This document shows positions 11,040 through 24,426 of a stretch of DNA of 64,000 bases, piece after piece (position 1 is the stretch's first letter; every line of letters starts with the position of its first letter). The notes beneath the pieces were generated by a model that was not told the origin of the DNA, ran no database searches, and saw only the letters and a program-made list of their open reading frames with translations. This DNA comes from Artemia franciscana (Eukaryota; Arthropoda; Branchiopoda; Anostraca; Artemiidae), in assembly GCF_032884065.1 (NCBI RefSeq), contig NC_088873.1, positions 26,955,658 to 27,019,657 on the forward strand, given 5' to 3'. Made by a program: the position numbers and the translations under genes.

Positions 11040-13650
11040 CTCAGCCGCCCTGATGCTCACTGGTAGAAAATTCCAGATCGCAGTTCCGAGAAACTGCAAT
11101 CGAATTAAGCTCAATCACCAATTTATCACTATTCCTTCTATTATATTCATGAATACTACTGTTAGCACGGTAATTGTCACGAAAAACACATGGAACTAAA
11201 TTATACGCGCACTGGAAAACGAAAACTGCTGCTTGATAACCCCGCAGTTGACCCACATTAAACAAATTTAAAGACTCAAAACAAGCACTTGTGTCATTCA
11301 CATCCTTGACTTACTTATCTATGATCCTCACGACATTGTTCTGAAGAATTTGGACTCTTTTGAAATTACTGTAAAAATATCTGCTCCAAATCAGACAGCC
11401 ATATGAAATATATGGGCTAACATTTGAGTGATAAATCATTAGTAGAATCCACTTTGACAAGAAACGGTTCAATCTACGAAGCGTTCCAACTCCTCGGGCA
11501 ATTTTGAAATAACATCACTGTGATGCTTCCGTGAAAGGTTCGAATCAATGAAAAATCCTAAGTATCGCACTATATGAACTTGTTGAATAGGCTTTCCGGA
11601 CAAAATAACTAGATCTCTAGCATCAACTGGCATGCCTACTCTGCAGAAAGTCATTAGAAATGACTTTTTCACGTTAACACACAGCAAACTAAGGTTCATA
11701 AAAACCTTCTCAACGCATCATTTGCTTTCAGCACAACCTTTTCGGTGGATTTAGTACATACTATCAAAGCCGTATCATCAGGAAAGGTTGTTACACAGAC
11801 ATCTTGAAGATAAAAACGCATCGTATCTTCGTACACAAGATAAAGTAAGGGACCTAAACGGAACCTTGCGGAATTCCACATTTTAGTCGACAAGAAGATG
11901 AAGTCTCATCAATAAGTACTACACGCAGGGATCTTCCAAGGAGATAACTCTCAAACCACTATAAAGAAGTGTCACGAATTCCCAGACACTTGAGTCGATC
12001 CATCAAAATCTTGAAATCTACAATATCAAATGCTTTCCTTATATCAATGAAAATTGACATCAGTAAGTACCCTTTATCCAACACACCACTAACACATTCC
12101 ACCAGATGCTGCAAGGCATGGGTTGTGGAGTGTCCCTTTCGAAACCCAAATTGGTTTTCTTTTAATAATTCGTTAACCTGGAAAAAATCTTATAGGCATT
12201 TATGGACAACTTTTTCTAATATTTTTGAGAAAAGAGGTAAAATCTTTCGCCAGTTTTCAATATCGCTTTTGCAGCCACCCTTGTGGAGGAGTATGACCTT
12301 CGTGACTTTAAGCTGTTCAGGGAACTTACTTTTTTCTAAAGAAAAATTAATAAAAAAACACCAGACAGATTAGTACGTACCCTAAAATTGCTTTAAGCCC
12401 TCAAAGAGTTATCCCATCCATTCCAGCTGAATTAGACTTCAGCGACTTCACAATTTTACCTCACTAGTGCACAAATTAAAATACATTTCCAGAGATTCAC
12501 CTATTATATCACTAAAATTACTACCCCGCATTTCTTGATACTTGTCATAAACACTAGCTTGCACTTCAGGGCCAATATTCGAGAAAAATTTACCGAATTT
12601 ATCAACAGTTGTACTTTTATCATCACGGTCGCAACCGCTTAAACACACTTCTCCATTCTTCTCACCTCCTTTGTTACTAATAAGTTCATTTATTAATCAA
12701 TTATTTGCATCGACATCCATGGCTTTCGTGGAACAAGTTTTTTGGTCTTTATAGTCTTTAAGGGGCATGGTCTTTCATAAATAGGCAATATGGCTGACAT
12801 AAGGCTATCTAATGTTGTTGAAGAGTATTCTTTTCCTTCAAAAACAGGACTCCTCTTTTCCAAGAGATGCAAATTTCTGCAAATTTTAATCTCTTATAGA
12901 AATTTTTGGAGATTTTCTTTTTTCATTTGTGTAGTTACAATCTTCTTCTTTCGCAGTTTTTTTCACAGGGTGATTAATTGTAGCTATTAATGGAAGATGG
13001 TCAATTCCAGGGAAACTATTACACCAGCAAAGCTCCTGTGAAGATCACTCGATTGATCAAAGATATTGTGCATAAATGTTTCGCTTTGTGAAGTTATTCT
13101 CGTTGGTACGCCCACGAGGTGGTATAAATCATTCGAAATCATAAGATTCAAAAAATCACCATTCATTCCTGACAAATTAAGAAGATTAGAATTAAAGTCA
13201 CCCATCAGAATAGGGCTTTACTCGGGTGGTACTTTAGCAAGCAGCTCATTAACCCTTCAATAAAATCATCCAAGTGCACATTGGGCGGCTTATACATCAT
13301 ACTAATTATATATTTTTTTTACCATTTACCTGAATCTCTATTGAAAAAAATTCTACCTTACCTTCATTCCAAATACTTAAATCATCCCGTACGCTATACC
13401 CAACTCCTTCTTTTACCAAAAGTGCAATCCCTCCACAGCTCATGGAAGCTCGTTTCTTAACTTGGACATTGTACCCTGGTAATGAATAAATTGAAATAGA
13501 ATGATCTGTACTTAAAAACAATTCACAAGCACCAATTATATCAAATTTCGACGAAAAATCATTTAGTAGCTGATCCTGATAACTCGAAGTAATTTTTGCA
13601 CCATGTCGCAGAGAATAAGTACTGCATGATACACTAAAAATTTAGATTTC
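11040..13650 (-). mobile_element. Non-LTR retrotransposon (LINE), EN-RT ORF, decayed
   Basis: Read on the - strand, endonuclease pieces come first: about 13640-13310 (block SCGGIALLVKEG) and 13205-12990 starting MGDFNSN, the GDFN motif of apurinic-type LINE endonucleases. After a linker (12650-12450), reverse transcriptase follows at about 12430-11470. It includes NQFGFRKGHSTTHALQHL (antisense near 12170-12100), IDIRKAFD, a GIPQGSV-like motif B and a diverged DDTALIV motif C near 11790. A C-terminal piece lies at 11301-11041. Several stops and frame changes break the ORF, so it cannot encode an active protein. The FRKGHSTTHA block fits the CR1/L2/Jockey side of LINEs; the clade is inferred only. 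The element sits in reverse downstream of the SPATA20-like gene. Confidence 0.85.
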
Positions 13651-15225
13651 TATCTCGGAGCAAAATTATACGTTCAAAGGTTAGAGAAAAGTTGTAATTT
13701 GAATAAGCATTTGTGTCTAAATTTAATGAAGTTGAAATTTAAAATTTTAATTTAAATAAACATTATTGTAAAAATTAAATTGTCTTTGACAAGTTGATGG
13801 TGGAAAATACATAGGGTTTTATTATAAGATTGGTTTTAGTCAATTAAGATCACACCATTCACACCACTCTCCTGTGGGGTGTTTTTCTACTACTTCTTAA
13901 TTTTGTCTTGATTTACAACACTGGACCAAGTTTTCTCGCTTAATAGACTCAACTAAAAAAATCTTGACTAGTGGAGATTTTTAGTCACCTTTCTTGGCTT
14001 GCTTGTTCTCCAGATCACACCTTTGATTATGTCAATTTAACAGCAAGAACCAAAGGTAAATCGCCGTACATCTAGTCTCTGAGTAAAACAATCAGATTGA
14101 GTCAATGTATTTGAAGTGTTAGCATGTCTAAAATATTAGCCTTAGAGAGCCCTTGCTTGGAAGGCACTCAGGTCTACGGCTCTCACGTGCCATCATTCCA
14201 AGTCAAATTTTCTGCTTTTTGTCTTTTTTTCCTTATTATTTAAAATGATTATTTTTCTTCTCCCTCTCTGTATCCTTCGTCTTTTTCTTTGTTTTCTTTC
14301 TTCCTCGCATTTGATTATTACTTACATGGTTCTGCCCACTTTTAATAGCTTGCTGCTCGTATTCTCAATGTTTCTTTAGAAAAACGACTAGTCAGCTGGG
14401 TTTCAAATTCGAATGTAAAAGTTTTTCATAATGATGGGAGTATAACTTTGCATGTAACACTTGTCAAAATCAACGATTTCTTGAATGATTACGGTAATGC
14501 TAATTTCGTGCGAATTTTTAATTGGAAATCGGATTTTTTTTTTTCCCCAATTTTAGGTGATGAACGTGATCGAAGGGCGAGCACTCCCACTCCCATGCCC
14601 TTTTTTTGTCCTGACTCTCCTGTGGCCCTCTGGCCATCGATCAAAATTTTTAGATAACATTTCGCTGAAAATAGTCGAATTTCTAATAAAAGGCTTCTAG
14701 GAGTGACATTATGCATGTAGCCCTAGGGGCAACAACCATAAATTATGCAAATTTTCAGTTGTTTACGCATAGAATTTAGTTGGAAAAAGACAAGATTGTT
14801 TTATCTTGGTTCTCTGATAAGTTTTAAGCTCAGAGGAATCTCTCCCTGACCCAAGATACGCTAAATATATTGGTTGGAAAGGAAAAGGCTTTAGGGAACC
14901 TATAACTTTACTGGAAATGTTTTGCCTCTGATTGGTGTAAAATTTATTATGATTTATAAAACGAATTGAAGTATGGTCATGAGCCTCCAAAAACATGGGC
15001 TAGAAACTGTCTTTCAGATTTGTTTGAGACTCATAGTCGTAAATTCCTTAAGTTCTTGGGTCATTGGGACTATAATGCACCGAAAGATGAATAAATATCG
15101 CATCGTCCCGAAACAGGTCCAGGATAGAGTCCAAAGACTAGTTAGATCCGGTCAAGAATTCCCCTACAAACTCTAGGGGATTGTAAAAATTAATAGTTTG
15201 ATTGGCCAAAAGGGTCGGTATGAAC
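13651..15225. other. Gene-less intergenic stretch
   Basis: AT-rich DNA. Short ORFs on both strands have no recognisable domain or splice context. No RNA gene was seen. Confidence 0.5.
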
Positions 15226-16757
15226 ATTTAATTAAATAAAAAAATAAGTTTTTTTTAACTGAAAGTAAGGAGCGAAATTAAAACGAACAGAAATTATTCC
15301 GTATATGAAAGGGACTGTCCCCTCCTAAAAGCCCCGCTTTTTACGCTAAAGCTTTTTATTGTTTTAAAAAGTAGAGATGTGAGAAAAGTCAAAGTCATGG
15401 CCAATTGTAGAAAAAAGCCAAGACAGATTGTTTTAATTAAGTGGGCAGCCCAGTCAAGGTTAATTTTACCCCTTTGATTGCCGTTGTTACTGTCTCCTAT
15501 TTATGCTACACCTCTCCTTGAATTTAAAAATAGTTGTGGGAAAAGTCAAAGTCATGGCCAATTGTAGAAAAAAGCCAAGGCAGATTGTTTTAATTAAGTG
15601 GGCAGCCCAGTCAAGGTTAATTTTACCCCTTTGATTGCCGTTGTTACTGTCTCCTATTTATGCTACACCTCTCCGTGCATGCGTGTCCCTTCACAAATGC
15701 CGAACTAGAGTCGTTCGGTGTACAGTCCCTTTCATACACGGAATAATTTCTGTTCGTTTTAAGTTTCAATGTCGCTCCTTACTTTCATTGAAAAAAAATC
15801 TTTTTTTTATTTAATTTCTGAACGCTTTTGAATTAATGCAGATTTTGATTTTGGCTCACCGTACATGAATAATTAGAACAAAATTTGCGTATTTATTTTA
15901 CTTTTTCTGCTAAATGGCTTTCTCAAAGTTTTGATCTGACGATTTTGAAAAAAAAAAGGATGGAGGAGGGGCCTAGCTGTCATCCAATTTTTTGGTAACT
16001 TAAAAAAGCCACCAGAACTTTTAATTTTATTTACCAACGTTTTTATTAGTAATAAATATACATAGCTTACAAATTAACTTACGTAACGAACTTCTACATT
16101 CGTATTTTTTATTACTTATATTAGGGGGTTCACCCCCTCGTCAATACCTCCCTCTTTACACTAAAGATCGAATTTTGTTTCAATTCTTTAAGAATGACAT
16201 GAGTCAAAAAGGCCATTTAATTAGAATAAATGTCTCTTTTCAAATTACTGAAAATACTTTAGCGTAAAGAGCGAGGTATTGAGGAGGGGATGAACCCCTT
16301 CATATACGTAGTAATTTCTGTTCGTTTTAATTTTTAATGTTGGTCCTTTCTTTCACTTGAAAAAACTTTTTTTTTTAATTTCTCATTGTTTTTTAAATAA
16401 TGCTGGAAAATCCAGCACCCCCTTCAAGGAAATTCTCTTATCCCGTGATACATTTCTCCATGGAGAGATTCTCTCATGTAATTTCCGACTCCCCCCCCCC
16501 ACCATCAGAAAAAAATAATCCATGAAAACGTCAGTATACTTCGCCAATAACCAATATTATATGTAAAGAATGGGCAAAGTTCATAACTTGCAGCCCTTCT
16601 CCTGGGGACGATGGAAAATGATATGTAGTAATTTCTGTTCGTTTTAAGTTTTAATGTTGGTCCTTTCTTTCACTTGAAAAAACTTCTTTTTTTAATTTCT
16701 CATTGTTTTTTTAAATAATACTGGAAAATCCAGCACCCGCTTCAGGGAAACTCTGGG
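15226..16757 (-). mobile_element. Modular hairpin element, inverted partial copy (copy E)
   Basis: It starts with the ATTAAATAAAAAAATAAG-type end, then GAAAGTAAGGAGCGA and AACGAACAGAAATTA, and returns in inverted form near 15730-15810. The hairpin interior holds a 157-base-period tandem duplication (15382-15516 and 15539-15674) not seen in the other copies. Beyond about 16290 the GTAATTTCTGTTCG motif and the block with GGAAAATCCAGCACCC recur twice (about 16310-16430 and 16625-16745). The palindrome-bearing end is missing, so the copy is truncated. Confidence 0.75.
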
Positions 16758-18520
16758 TATTGGTTTGCCTAAATCCATAACCTCCTTACTAGTATCTTTG
16801 TAGAAAGGGCCTTGAAAAGTCTGAAAAATTAGTGTCTGATGTAGTTAATTTAATCATGTAATTTTCATCAAAATCATCAATCTACTTGGGACTCTTTTTG
16901 TTCTTCTTTGAAAATCAGGAAATTTTTGTCAGGCTAGTAACTTTTCGAGGTAAAATTTAAGTTTAACGAATCTTACATATTTAGAATGAACATAAGAAAC
17001 TGATTCTTTTGATGCATACATTGTTATAGAAAAACTAATTTTTTTTTATTCTGGTTACTATTATCGTGAGTCGCTCGATCTCTGCAGTTTGTCACCACGA
17101 ACTTTTTGAAAGTTTTCCTTTTACAAACGAGGGTACGAGCTCCCCTCCTTAATGGGATAAGGTATGTTTGTTTTAAGCTTTCAAGCTCCTCTTTAATTAT
17201 TACATTTGTTTTAATTTTATCTTTTTGACGCTATGTCTTACGAGTGTAAAATCTGTTTTATTCGAAAGTCTGAAGCAACTCATCAACTCATCAGTGTTTA
17301 TAGTAATGTCAAGTTTGCATTTAATCAATCCTTAGGGTATCAAAATATTTTTTAAAGGAAGGGGCGTAAACAAATCGAAATTTCAATTTTTGTTAAATTT
17401 TCAATTTTTGGAGGGTCCTTTATTGCAATTGTTATTGGGACTTTCCTTTACTCACCTATTGTGTTTACAAATATGTGTTGGATTTGGGAAAGTAGTGTAA
17501 AGCATTTTTGTTCCTTGTTTTGCCATGAATTATTAATAGTGATACTTCACGGGTAGTTCGATAGTACGGAGAAAAGCAGAGACTGGAGTTTTTGCAACTT
17601 CATCGCTTATGTTTCCCATTAATAATAATTAAATATTTGATAATTAAATTAAATTTTTCCCATTTAGCGTGTTACCTAATATACGTAATGCTTAAGGATT
17701 GCTCAGACCATCTGCTTCCCCTCTCATTATTCTGATCCGAACTGTGTCGATGCTATCCAAACCTTCCCTATCATTCCGTCCCACTTAAAATTCAACCTCC
17801 ATTAAGAGAAAATGATATTTTAAAGCCCTTCAGCAGCTGCTGTAATGTACATTTTTAGCTTTTGCCTAGTTTTTGCTTATTTTTCTAGGTAACTTCTGCT
17901 TAAGTTCGAATGTTGAAAAATTAAATTTTCCAAGATGTTAGTCAGAATCCCATCTAGTCTTTTCTTATCTAAAAATATGTGCTTCGAGTCTGAGATTAGG
18001 ACCTTACTGTATGTGTTTAGGGGAAAACATCTTAATAAAAGTATTTGTCCGTAATTTGGCACTATTCAATATTTTGCCTACCTACAAAATCACATTGTTG
18101 ATTGTGACGTCAAAATTTTGTGGTTTTTCAAATTTTTTACCTTGAGTAATAGCAATTCTTTATCAAGTGATGAAGGTTTATCAGACAAAACAATTAAATA
18201 GCTACAGGGGACAAATTCTAGAAGACAAGTCCATTTCCTAAGTTAATGTTAGTTTGTGTTCTCAAAGCTTGAAAAACATGAGCTTGAATTGGCTTAGTGA
18301 GTCTTTGGAAACAATGTATAATTGGCAAAAGTAGACAGCCTATTGCAATGAAAAGAATGTTTTTCATGTTCCAATGTTTGTTAACTAAATCATCAGCCCT
18401 TCAATTCTAAGAAAATCCCATATTAGCCTACGACTAGGGCTATTGATAGGGACGCATATTAAAAACAATTCCTAGTTATGTAGAAAAATTCTAATTACCG
18501 CACTTTTAAGGACTTTCCAC
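16758..18520. other. Gene-less intergenic stretch
   Basis: AT-rich sequence with no supportable ORF, RNA gene or repeat boundary. The missing 5' exon of the DNAI2-like gene could lie here, but I could not find it. Confidence 0.4.
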
Positions 18521-18523
18521 TCC

Positions 18524-18722
18524 CCCCTCCTAATCTGCTAATATGAAGCCCAAATTACAGATTTCCCAATCGTTTTGTTTCTCTTGTCATGTGTCACTCT
18601 TGTTTCAACTCATGTACCCGTTAATTGAATCAACGCTGACGAAATCAAGAAACACAAAAAAAAACATGGAAAATGTATAGTTTGGGCTATATATCTGTAT
18701 ATTAGGGGGAGGGGTAAAATAT
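18524..18722. repeat. Short foldback (MITE-like), family 2 copy 1
   Basis: The left arm holds TCCCCCCTCCTAATCTG and AGCCCAAATTA; the right arm holds the complements as TAGTTTGGGCTATATA and TATTAGGGGGAGGGG. About 110 bases separate the arms. A related foldback lies at 24427-24640. Confidence 0.65.
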
Positions 18723-19185
18723 AGCTACAGATTTCTGGATACTATAAAGTAAGAATTGCTTCTTTAACACATTTCCTTCTCAACAGCCCCAATTGTAGGC
18801 TAATACTGAAAAGTCAATAAAATAATTCAGTACTTTAAAAATAAATACTAAGAAATTATCATTACGAAAATATTATCTCCGAATTGATTTAATGCTTGCT
18901 TATCAGCGTGTATCTCTCGATTATATCCCCAGGCGAAAGTCGCCTTCTTTTCGCCCTTTACCACCCAATTTCTAGTTATGTTCCTGTTATTTAGTTTTTG
19001 ACATTATTAATCCCCCTAATTTCTTTAAAATTTCAGCTAATTAATCTCTATCGTCATCAACTGTAAAATTTTCCAAAGAAACATTTAGGTAGTATCTAAC
19101 CGTTCGATTCTAATGGATATTTACAAGTTCAGCTATTCCGTTGCCGTAGCATCAGTAAAACATTCTAAAGCTCTTGGCTTGTAAT

Positions 19186-19371
19186 ATGGATTGTAACTTT
19201 TTGCTGAGGTTATCAATAGAAGAGTTGAAAAACAGAAGCATTAACTTAAATGATAAATTCGAGGAAGGTATTAATATAAGCCCAGATGAAGAAGTTGCTG
19301 AAAGATTTGTAGTAAAAGCTACGCAGGAAAAGGGAATACAAGCAATTGATTGCACATATTCAGCTCACACA
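19186..19371 (+). CDS. DNAI2: Dynein axonemal intermediate chain (DNAI2-like), first readable exon
   Basis: N-terminal part of an outer-arm axonemal dynein intermediate chain, the WD-repeat protein that helps dock the motor on doublet microtubules. The translation has ISPDEEVAERFVVKATQEKG followed by IQAIDCTYSAHT. It lines up in order with the DNAI2/IC69 N-terminus and continues in phase into the exons at 22421 and 29746. The donor GTAAGA begins at 19372, on a codon boundary. The 5' limit is uncertain: an in-frame ATG is at 19186, but an acceptor-like TTTTTGCTGAG before 19209 is an equally good exon start, in which case the initiator is further upstream. Only three exons are visible, about 46 and then 54 and 47 codons. 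No WD repeats follow in the window. Confidence 0.75.
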
Positions 19372-19612
19372 GTAAGATTGCCTTGTTTGTTTGTTGTTTT
19401 ATTTGTTGTGTTTTTAGCATTAGTTCTAAATAATGGAATATTTTTCCCCTATGGCGAAATAATTTTGTCGTTTTAAAATTAATGTTATTATACATCACTG
19501 AGGGTACACTCATAATAAACTAACAGAAGTAAACTTGTGCCCCTTAGTTCCCCTCTGATTGTGCCCCTCTAAGTTCATACTCGAGTTAAGAACCTCCAAT
19601 AAAAAATATTGA

Positions 19613-19752
19613 AAATGAGCTCTTAAATGCATTTATTGATGTTGCGTCAAATTCAGAATATCAGAGAATCCTTTTGCAGAGGTTTCAAACACCTATCTAC
19701 AAAAATACGAATTTGTATATCTTTTCGAGAATGACTATTGTCATAGATGGTT

Positions 19753-19808
<56 letters not shown>

Positions 19809-19935
19809 GAGAGAGAGAGAGAGAGAGAGCTGGTGGGATTGAAGCAATGGGCTTGAAATATTGGAAGAGGCCTAATTCGAATGTAAATTGAAAGTTTTAA
19901 TGCTATTTTTAAGTATCTAAAGAGGTCACGCCGCT
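19613..19935 (+). repeat. Diverged fragment of the modular hairpin family (copy G), with poly-T and (AG)n
   Basis: It matches, in order, the part of full copies containing TCAGAGAATCC, GTTTCAAACACCTATCTAC, AAGTTTTAATGC and CGCTAGGTGCC. The T-rich tract present at this point in other copies is expanded to 52 T (19754-19805), followed by about 12 AG units (19806-19829). It lies in the first readable DNAI2-like intron and is older than the other copies. Confidence 0.65.
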
Positions 19936-20334
19936 AGGTGCCATTTTTGGAATTTTGTGGCGCAATAAAACTCTTTTGACCCAAAGATAACCAGAAAACT
20001 GTCGGGGGGAAATTATAAGATTGCCAATTTATCAGAAAAACTGTATACTGGGCACTGGTGCATACAGAAGGCCATGGGACCCTGGGCCCTTTATGCTTCT
20101 TATGCCACCCTCATTCCATGGTTTTTTGTTTTTCACTCTGTTTTAGATTGAATTAGTCAGTTTGGTCAATATTTGGCGTCCTTGTCACATTGGGCCCCCA
20201 AAATTTCTTGTTGGCACCCCTGTCACATTACACCCCACCCTCCCTTAAAATATGCTGCTCTAGATCCATCCTAGATATTAGGCTTCTCAGTTTCAAGTGT
20301 CATGATGCCACGTGCTGGTACATTCCTTCATAGA

Positions 20335-20728
20335 GATTAAATAAAAAAACCAAGTTTTTTTTTAAATGAAAGTAAGGAGCAACATTAAAACTTAAAACGA
20401 ACAGAAATTACTCCGTATATGAAAGGGGCTTTTCCTCCTCAACGCCCCGCTCTTTACGCTAAAGTTTGACTCTTTCTCTTAACTCTATTTTTAAAGCAGT
20501 AAGAAACTTTAGCGTAAAGAGCGGGGCGTTGAGGAGGAAAAGGCTCCTTACACTAAAGTTTGAGTATGTGTCCCAATTCTTTAAGAACGGTTACTAAAGC
20601 ACAAGGGCCATTTAATTAGAATAGGGAGTTTTTTTTTAAGTGCTAACAGCTTTAGCGTAAAGAGCAAGGTGTTGAGGAGGGGCAACCCTTCGTATACGAA
20701 ATAATTTCCGTTCGTTTTAAGGTTTAAG
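20335..20728. mobile_element. Modular hairpin element, foldback-only copy (copy F)
   Basis: It begins GATTAAATAAAAAAACC, then GAAAGTAAGGAGCAAC and AACGAACAGAAATTA. A hairpin is formed by the CCCGCTCTTTACGCTAAAG block at about 20443 and its complement near 20507-20526. A second hairpin block recurs near 20652-20675 before AATAATTTCCGTTCGTTTTA. Only the foldback end of the family is present. Confidence 0.75.
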
Positions 20729-22420
20729 CATTACCTCACCCTTTGCCCTAAAAGTCTAATGAGGGACTCTTTATCTAGCTCTAAAAAAAATTGCTTACAC
20801 GAAATTTCAAGTATCTGCAACTTCACACTGTTCTAAATATTTGCCCTACCATCCAAAATATTCAGATAGAAAGCCAAATCAAATTTTAATGACAAAATGA
20901 ATAGTCTTTACTTCAGCCTAGATTTAATGCCACTTGAACATTTTTAGGCTACTTAAGACACCATGATTAAATCAGGAGTGTAAATCCATTTTGGGCTGCA
21001 GTCAAAACAGTCAGAATGCAAAAATTAAAAACATGTTTGGCCAGTAATGTTTTCGTTTTAAAACCGTGTTTTAGTGAATGTACTTTCGTTATATCCTATA
21101 CTATCCAAGTCACTAAATAACATATCATTTTTGACCCGTTCGTCAATATTTTTTGGCCATATCCTCAAACTGAACTATTTCATCTGACAATGGCATTTCT
21201 TTAGTTCTTGCAATTTTCAGAGTTTTATTTTTGAAATCATTAAATAGTTGTTTGGTATAATTTATTAGTGTTAATGAAATTCGCTCAGAGTTTATTTTGT
21301 TTAATATAATTTATTTTGCTTTTACCAATATGTTCACATATATCTTCGTTTACCATTTCACTAACATCGTTGCGTTTTGAAGATAAGTGTCCGTTAGTAT
21401 TGTTGGTCCTGGCGGTAATTACGTCCATCTATACCAGTTTACCAATATTTTCAATATACCTACACTTTTCTGCTCACATAGCTTGAAATATCTCTTTTTT
21501 GCTTTTTGTTTGTCCATAGAGGTTGTTTTTTCGATAATAATAATAATTGTTTCAGTTCCGTACCCTTCTACCAACAATGCTAGCCATGTAACCTGGGTTG
21601 CCACCCCGGTCAGTTCCTAAAAGCGAAAAATTGTCCAAATTTGTGTGTGCTACACAGTGATTTTCTGTGCTACAGTCGAAATTTTTTTTTTTTTTTACTT
21701 TTTAAAAATATGTGACATGCGCATGGTCCGTTTAAGTGTACTTAGCGTTTTTAGGTCAATCTCTTAATCTACTTTAACAAAAGGAACAAAAATATTTCCT
21801 GAGCTTATTACACCCCTGAATAGGAAAATGTAGACGCACACGCATATCCCATATTTAATGTATTTATATTGCTGTCAGGCATAAAAAATGTTTTGATATA
21901 TATTTTAATGTGTGACAGATCATTTAAGTTTCATTATATATGTCTATATTTCCAATTTGGTCATATAAGAGAAAAAGTTCTACATTCAAAGTAGCACATG
22001 CTATACACGAGAACAGTGCTAAAATAGCACTTTCGTGCTAAAGGTGGCAGCTCTGCAGGTAATTGTGTCACTATCGTTTTGCTGCTGAACATGATCTAAA
22101 AATAGGAGAACGACACACGCTGCCCATTTAATTTGGTAAAATTTGTTCGGAAAATGTCGCTCTGGTCTGGTTAATATCATTATACCGCTAGTTTATTATT
22201 CAGCTAAAAGGTTTGTTTTAGTATTTATTCTCATCCTTTTTGTAATCACCAAATATTCATTTTGTGTTTATGTTTTGTAATGCACTAATACATATACAAC
22301 ACTTTTCCAGAACTTAAGTTAGTCGCTTAAAATTAGTAAACAGGTTGCTCTGTGATCTTAGAGTCGTTGGTTGTTGACCACTGGCCTAGATTTTAATATT
22401 TTGCTTGATTTATTTTTCAG
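20729..22420. other. Intron of the DNAI2-like gene
   Basis: No exon, RNA gene or clear repeat was recognised. It ends in the acceptor TATTTTTCAG before 22421. Confidence 0.5.
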
Positions 22421-22582
22421 GCTAACACAGAGCACAAGTCGTATGATTCTAGGGGGATAAACCACAAAGAGGGGGGTTGGCCAAAAGAGGTCAATCCATC
22501 AGACGCAGAACTAGTTGGACGCTTCAGAAAAAGAATTGAAAAAGATGATAGTTATATTGTGTCTGTTTTAAAACTAGCCAAA
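22421..22582 (+). CDS. DNAI2: DNAI2-like gene, second readable exon
   Basis: Exactly 54 codons in phase 0, flanked by TATTTTTCAG and GTAAGT. The translation has SRGINHKEGGWPKEVNPSDA, which matches the hallmark NH-EGGWPK-VN block of DNAI2-type intermediate chains, then RFRKRIEKDDSYIVSVLKLA, matching the following conserved helix. No stop or frameshift. Confidence 0.9.
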
Positions 22583-24426
22583 GTAAGTACGTTTTTTGTT
22601 CAATTGAGAATACCACCAATAAAAAAGAAGAATAAACCAAAATCAAGTCGGAGTAAGATTAAATATGCGTTACTTCTAGAATTTACTGTCAATTGTCTAG
22701 AATGGGTTGAATTTTCATTTCAGATTCAAATTTAAAAAGGAAATCAAAAACACAAAACATGGAAACAACAGTTTCCAACTTTTTGGGAAAATGACTAGGT
22801 AAAAGTGAAGTGGGCTACGGAGGCTCTATTGGTGAAACGTAAGAAATACTGTTTCTTTTCCTCAAGAGTGGCCATATTGCCTATGCAGAAAATGGATGTA
22901 TATGGGACTTAACCTTTATTAGAAATAATCCATAGACATCCAAATTTCTTGGCACAGCCAAACAAAAAGACTGGATCGGGAACTAACCCACACAGAGCAA
23001 TGTATTAGACCCTCAAACACAAAAATTTTGGAGCTCTATAGTACAATTACTTTGCTTAAAATTTAAACTGTATCTAATGTACCTGAATAGATTAGGGGAA
23101 TATGGTATAAGAGCCATCTGTCAGTCAGCTCCTTTAAAATGTCCGGATGCTGAACAAGATCGGCGTAATGAAGGATTGGGTGTACAAATATTAACAATAA
23201 TAGCATCAGTAATGCCTTCAAACATTTTTTACATACAAGATGCAATAAAAAGAGAATGTAGATACAGAAAAAAACGAGAAAAAAAAATCTTACCGGGGCA
23301 CACATACGTCAAAAAGAAAAACAATTGTGTAATTGAATTTGCTTCTATTCAGAAACGGTAAACGGCTTCCAAATATAAACAAGGAAGAAAACATGAGAGG
23401 TGAAAAATGTGTTATAACGTGGCCAGGGTTTTCTTGTCAAGTTAACCTTGAACTATAAAAAGAAGTCCAAAGGACTTTCTCATTTTTCCCTTTAGTGCCT
23501 TCATAGTGAGTAATCGTTTTGCAAGTATTTTTGTTTCGTATGGAAGTCCAGGAGCACCAGGATACTTAAGTTACGTAGATGCATAACTTGTGGAAGAGCC
23601 AGCCAGAATGTTGGAGTCTGGAGGCTGACGACTGCCAAAAATATTTAATTTAATTTGGAAAAGCAAATGATAAGCCACTATCAATAAAACCCAGGGATAT
23701 CTGAAATAGACCCGGTTTTCCTCCGTGCAAAGAAATGTCTTGCTTTTGACCAGTATTTTCATCTTCGTCAAAGGTTTTGAAGCCCTACTAATATCGTTTA
23801 CACACTATCCACGCCTTCTTAGCCTCAATTCAACACTTCCCTTCTTTCTTATCTTCTCAGAGTCTCGATTTTAGAACTAATATTTGTTCAGGCACCATAG
23901 GGTCTCTTTCTTTAAGTTTTAGAGTCGTTATTTTTCTGATGTATATCTTAGGCACAAACCCACAATCTTAGTCTCCCGGACATCAATGTCTTATGCTAGG
24001 ATGGTCACATGCCTTATTCAGGCCAAAGTAGAAGTTCTTTTTAATAACTGAGTTATGATGTAAGACAGTAAAGGGCACGTCTACCCCTCATAATTGGAAA
24101 TAAGCGGCGTAAGTTTAGCTTAAGTTTAATGTTGGCTCGACCTCAGGGGTAATAAAATTTGATGTTCCAATTATGGTAGACCAGAAATACATTATGAAGA
24201 AAACATATTCCACTTTTTTGCTTCACATGTAAAGAGTCTTAGAAAAAGACAGAATTTTATCAACCCATGGCCACATGATTTCTATACATACAGCATAATA
24301 ATTGGCACTTGTGTGGTATACCCCCTACCTAATATTCTTCTAATATTTTTCTCTGGCTTCTCTGGCGCTCAATCCTCAATCCTATGAAATATGCTAAATT
24401 AAGATAAAAGTGTAATATTGTAAAAA
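22583..24426. other. Intron of the DNAI2-like gene, no feature recognised
   Basis: It contains only short ORFs without recognisable domains (for example 23077-23361 on +) and no clear repeat. Confidence 0.4.

Noticed and set aside
11969-12373. 134-residue + strand ORF
   Set aside because: Its antisense is the LINE reverse transcriptase (FRKGHSTTHA region), which explains the open frame.
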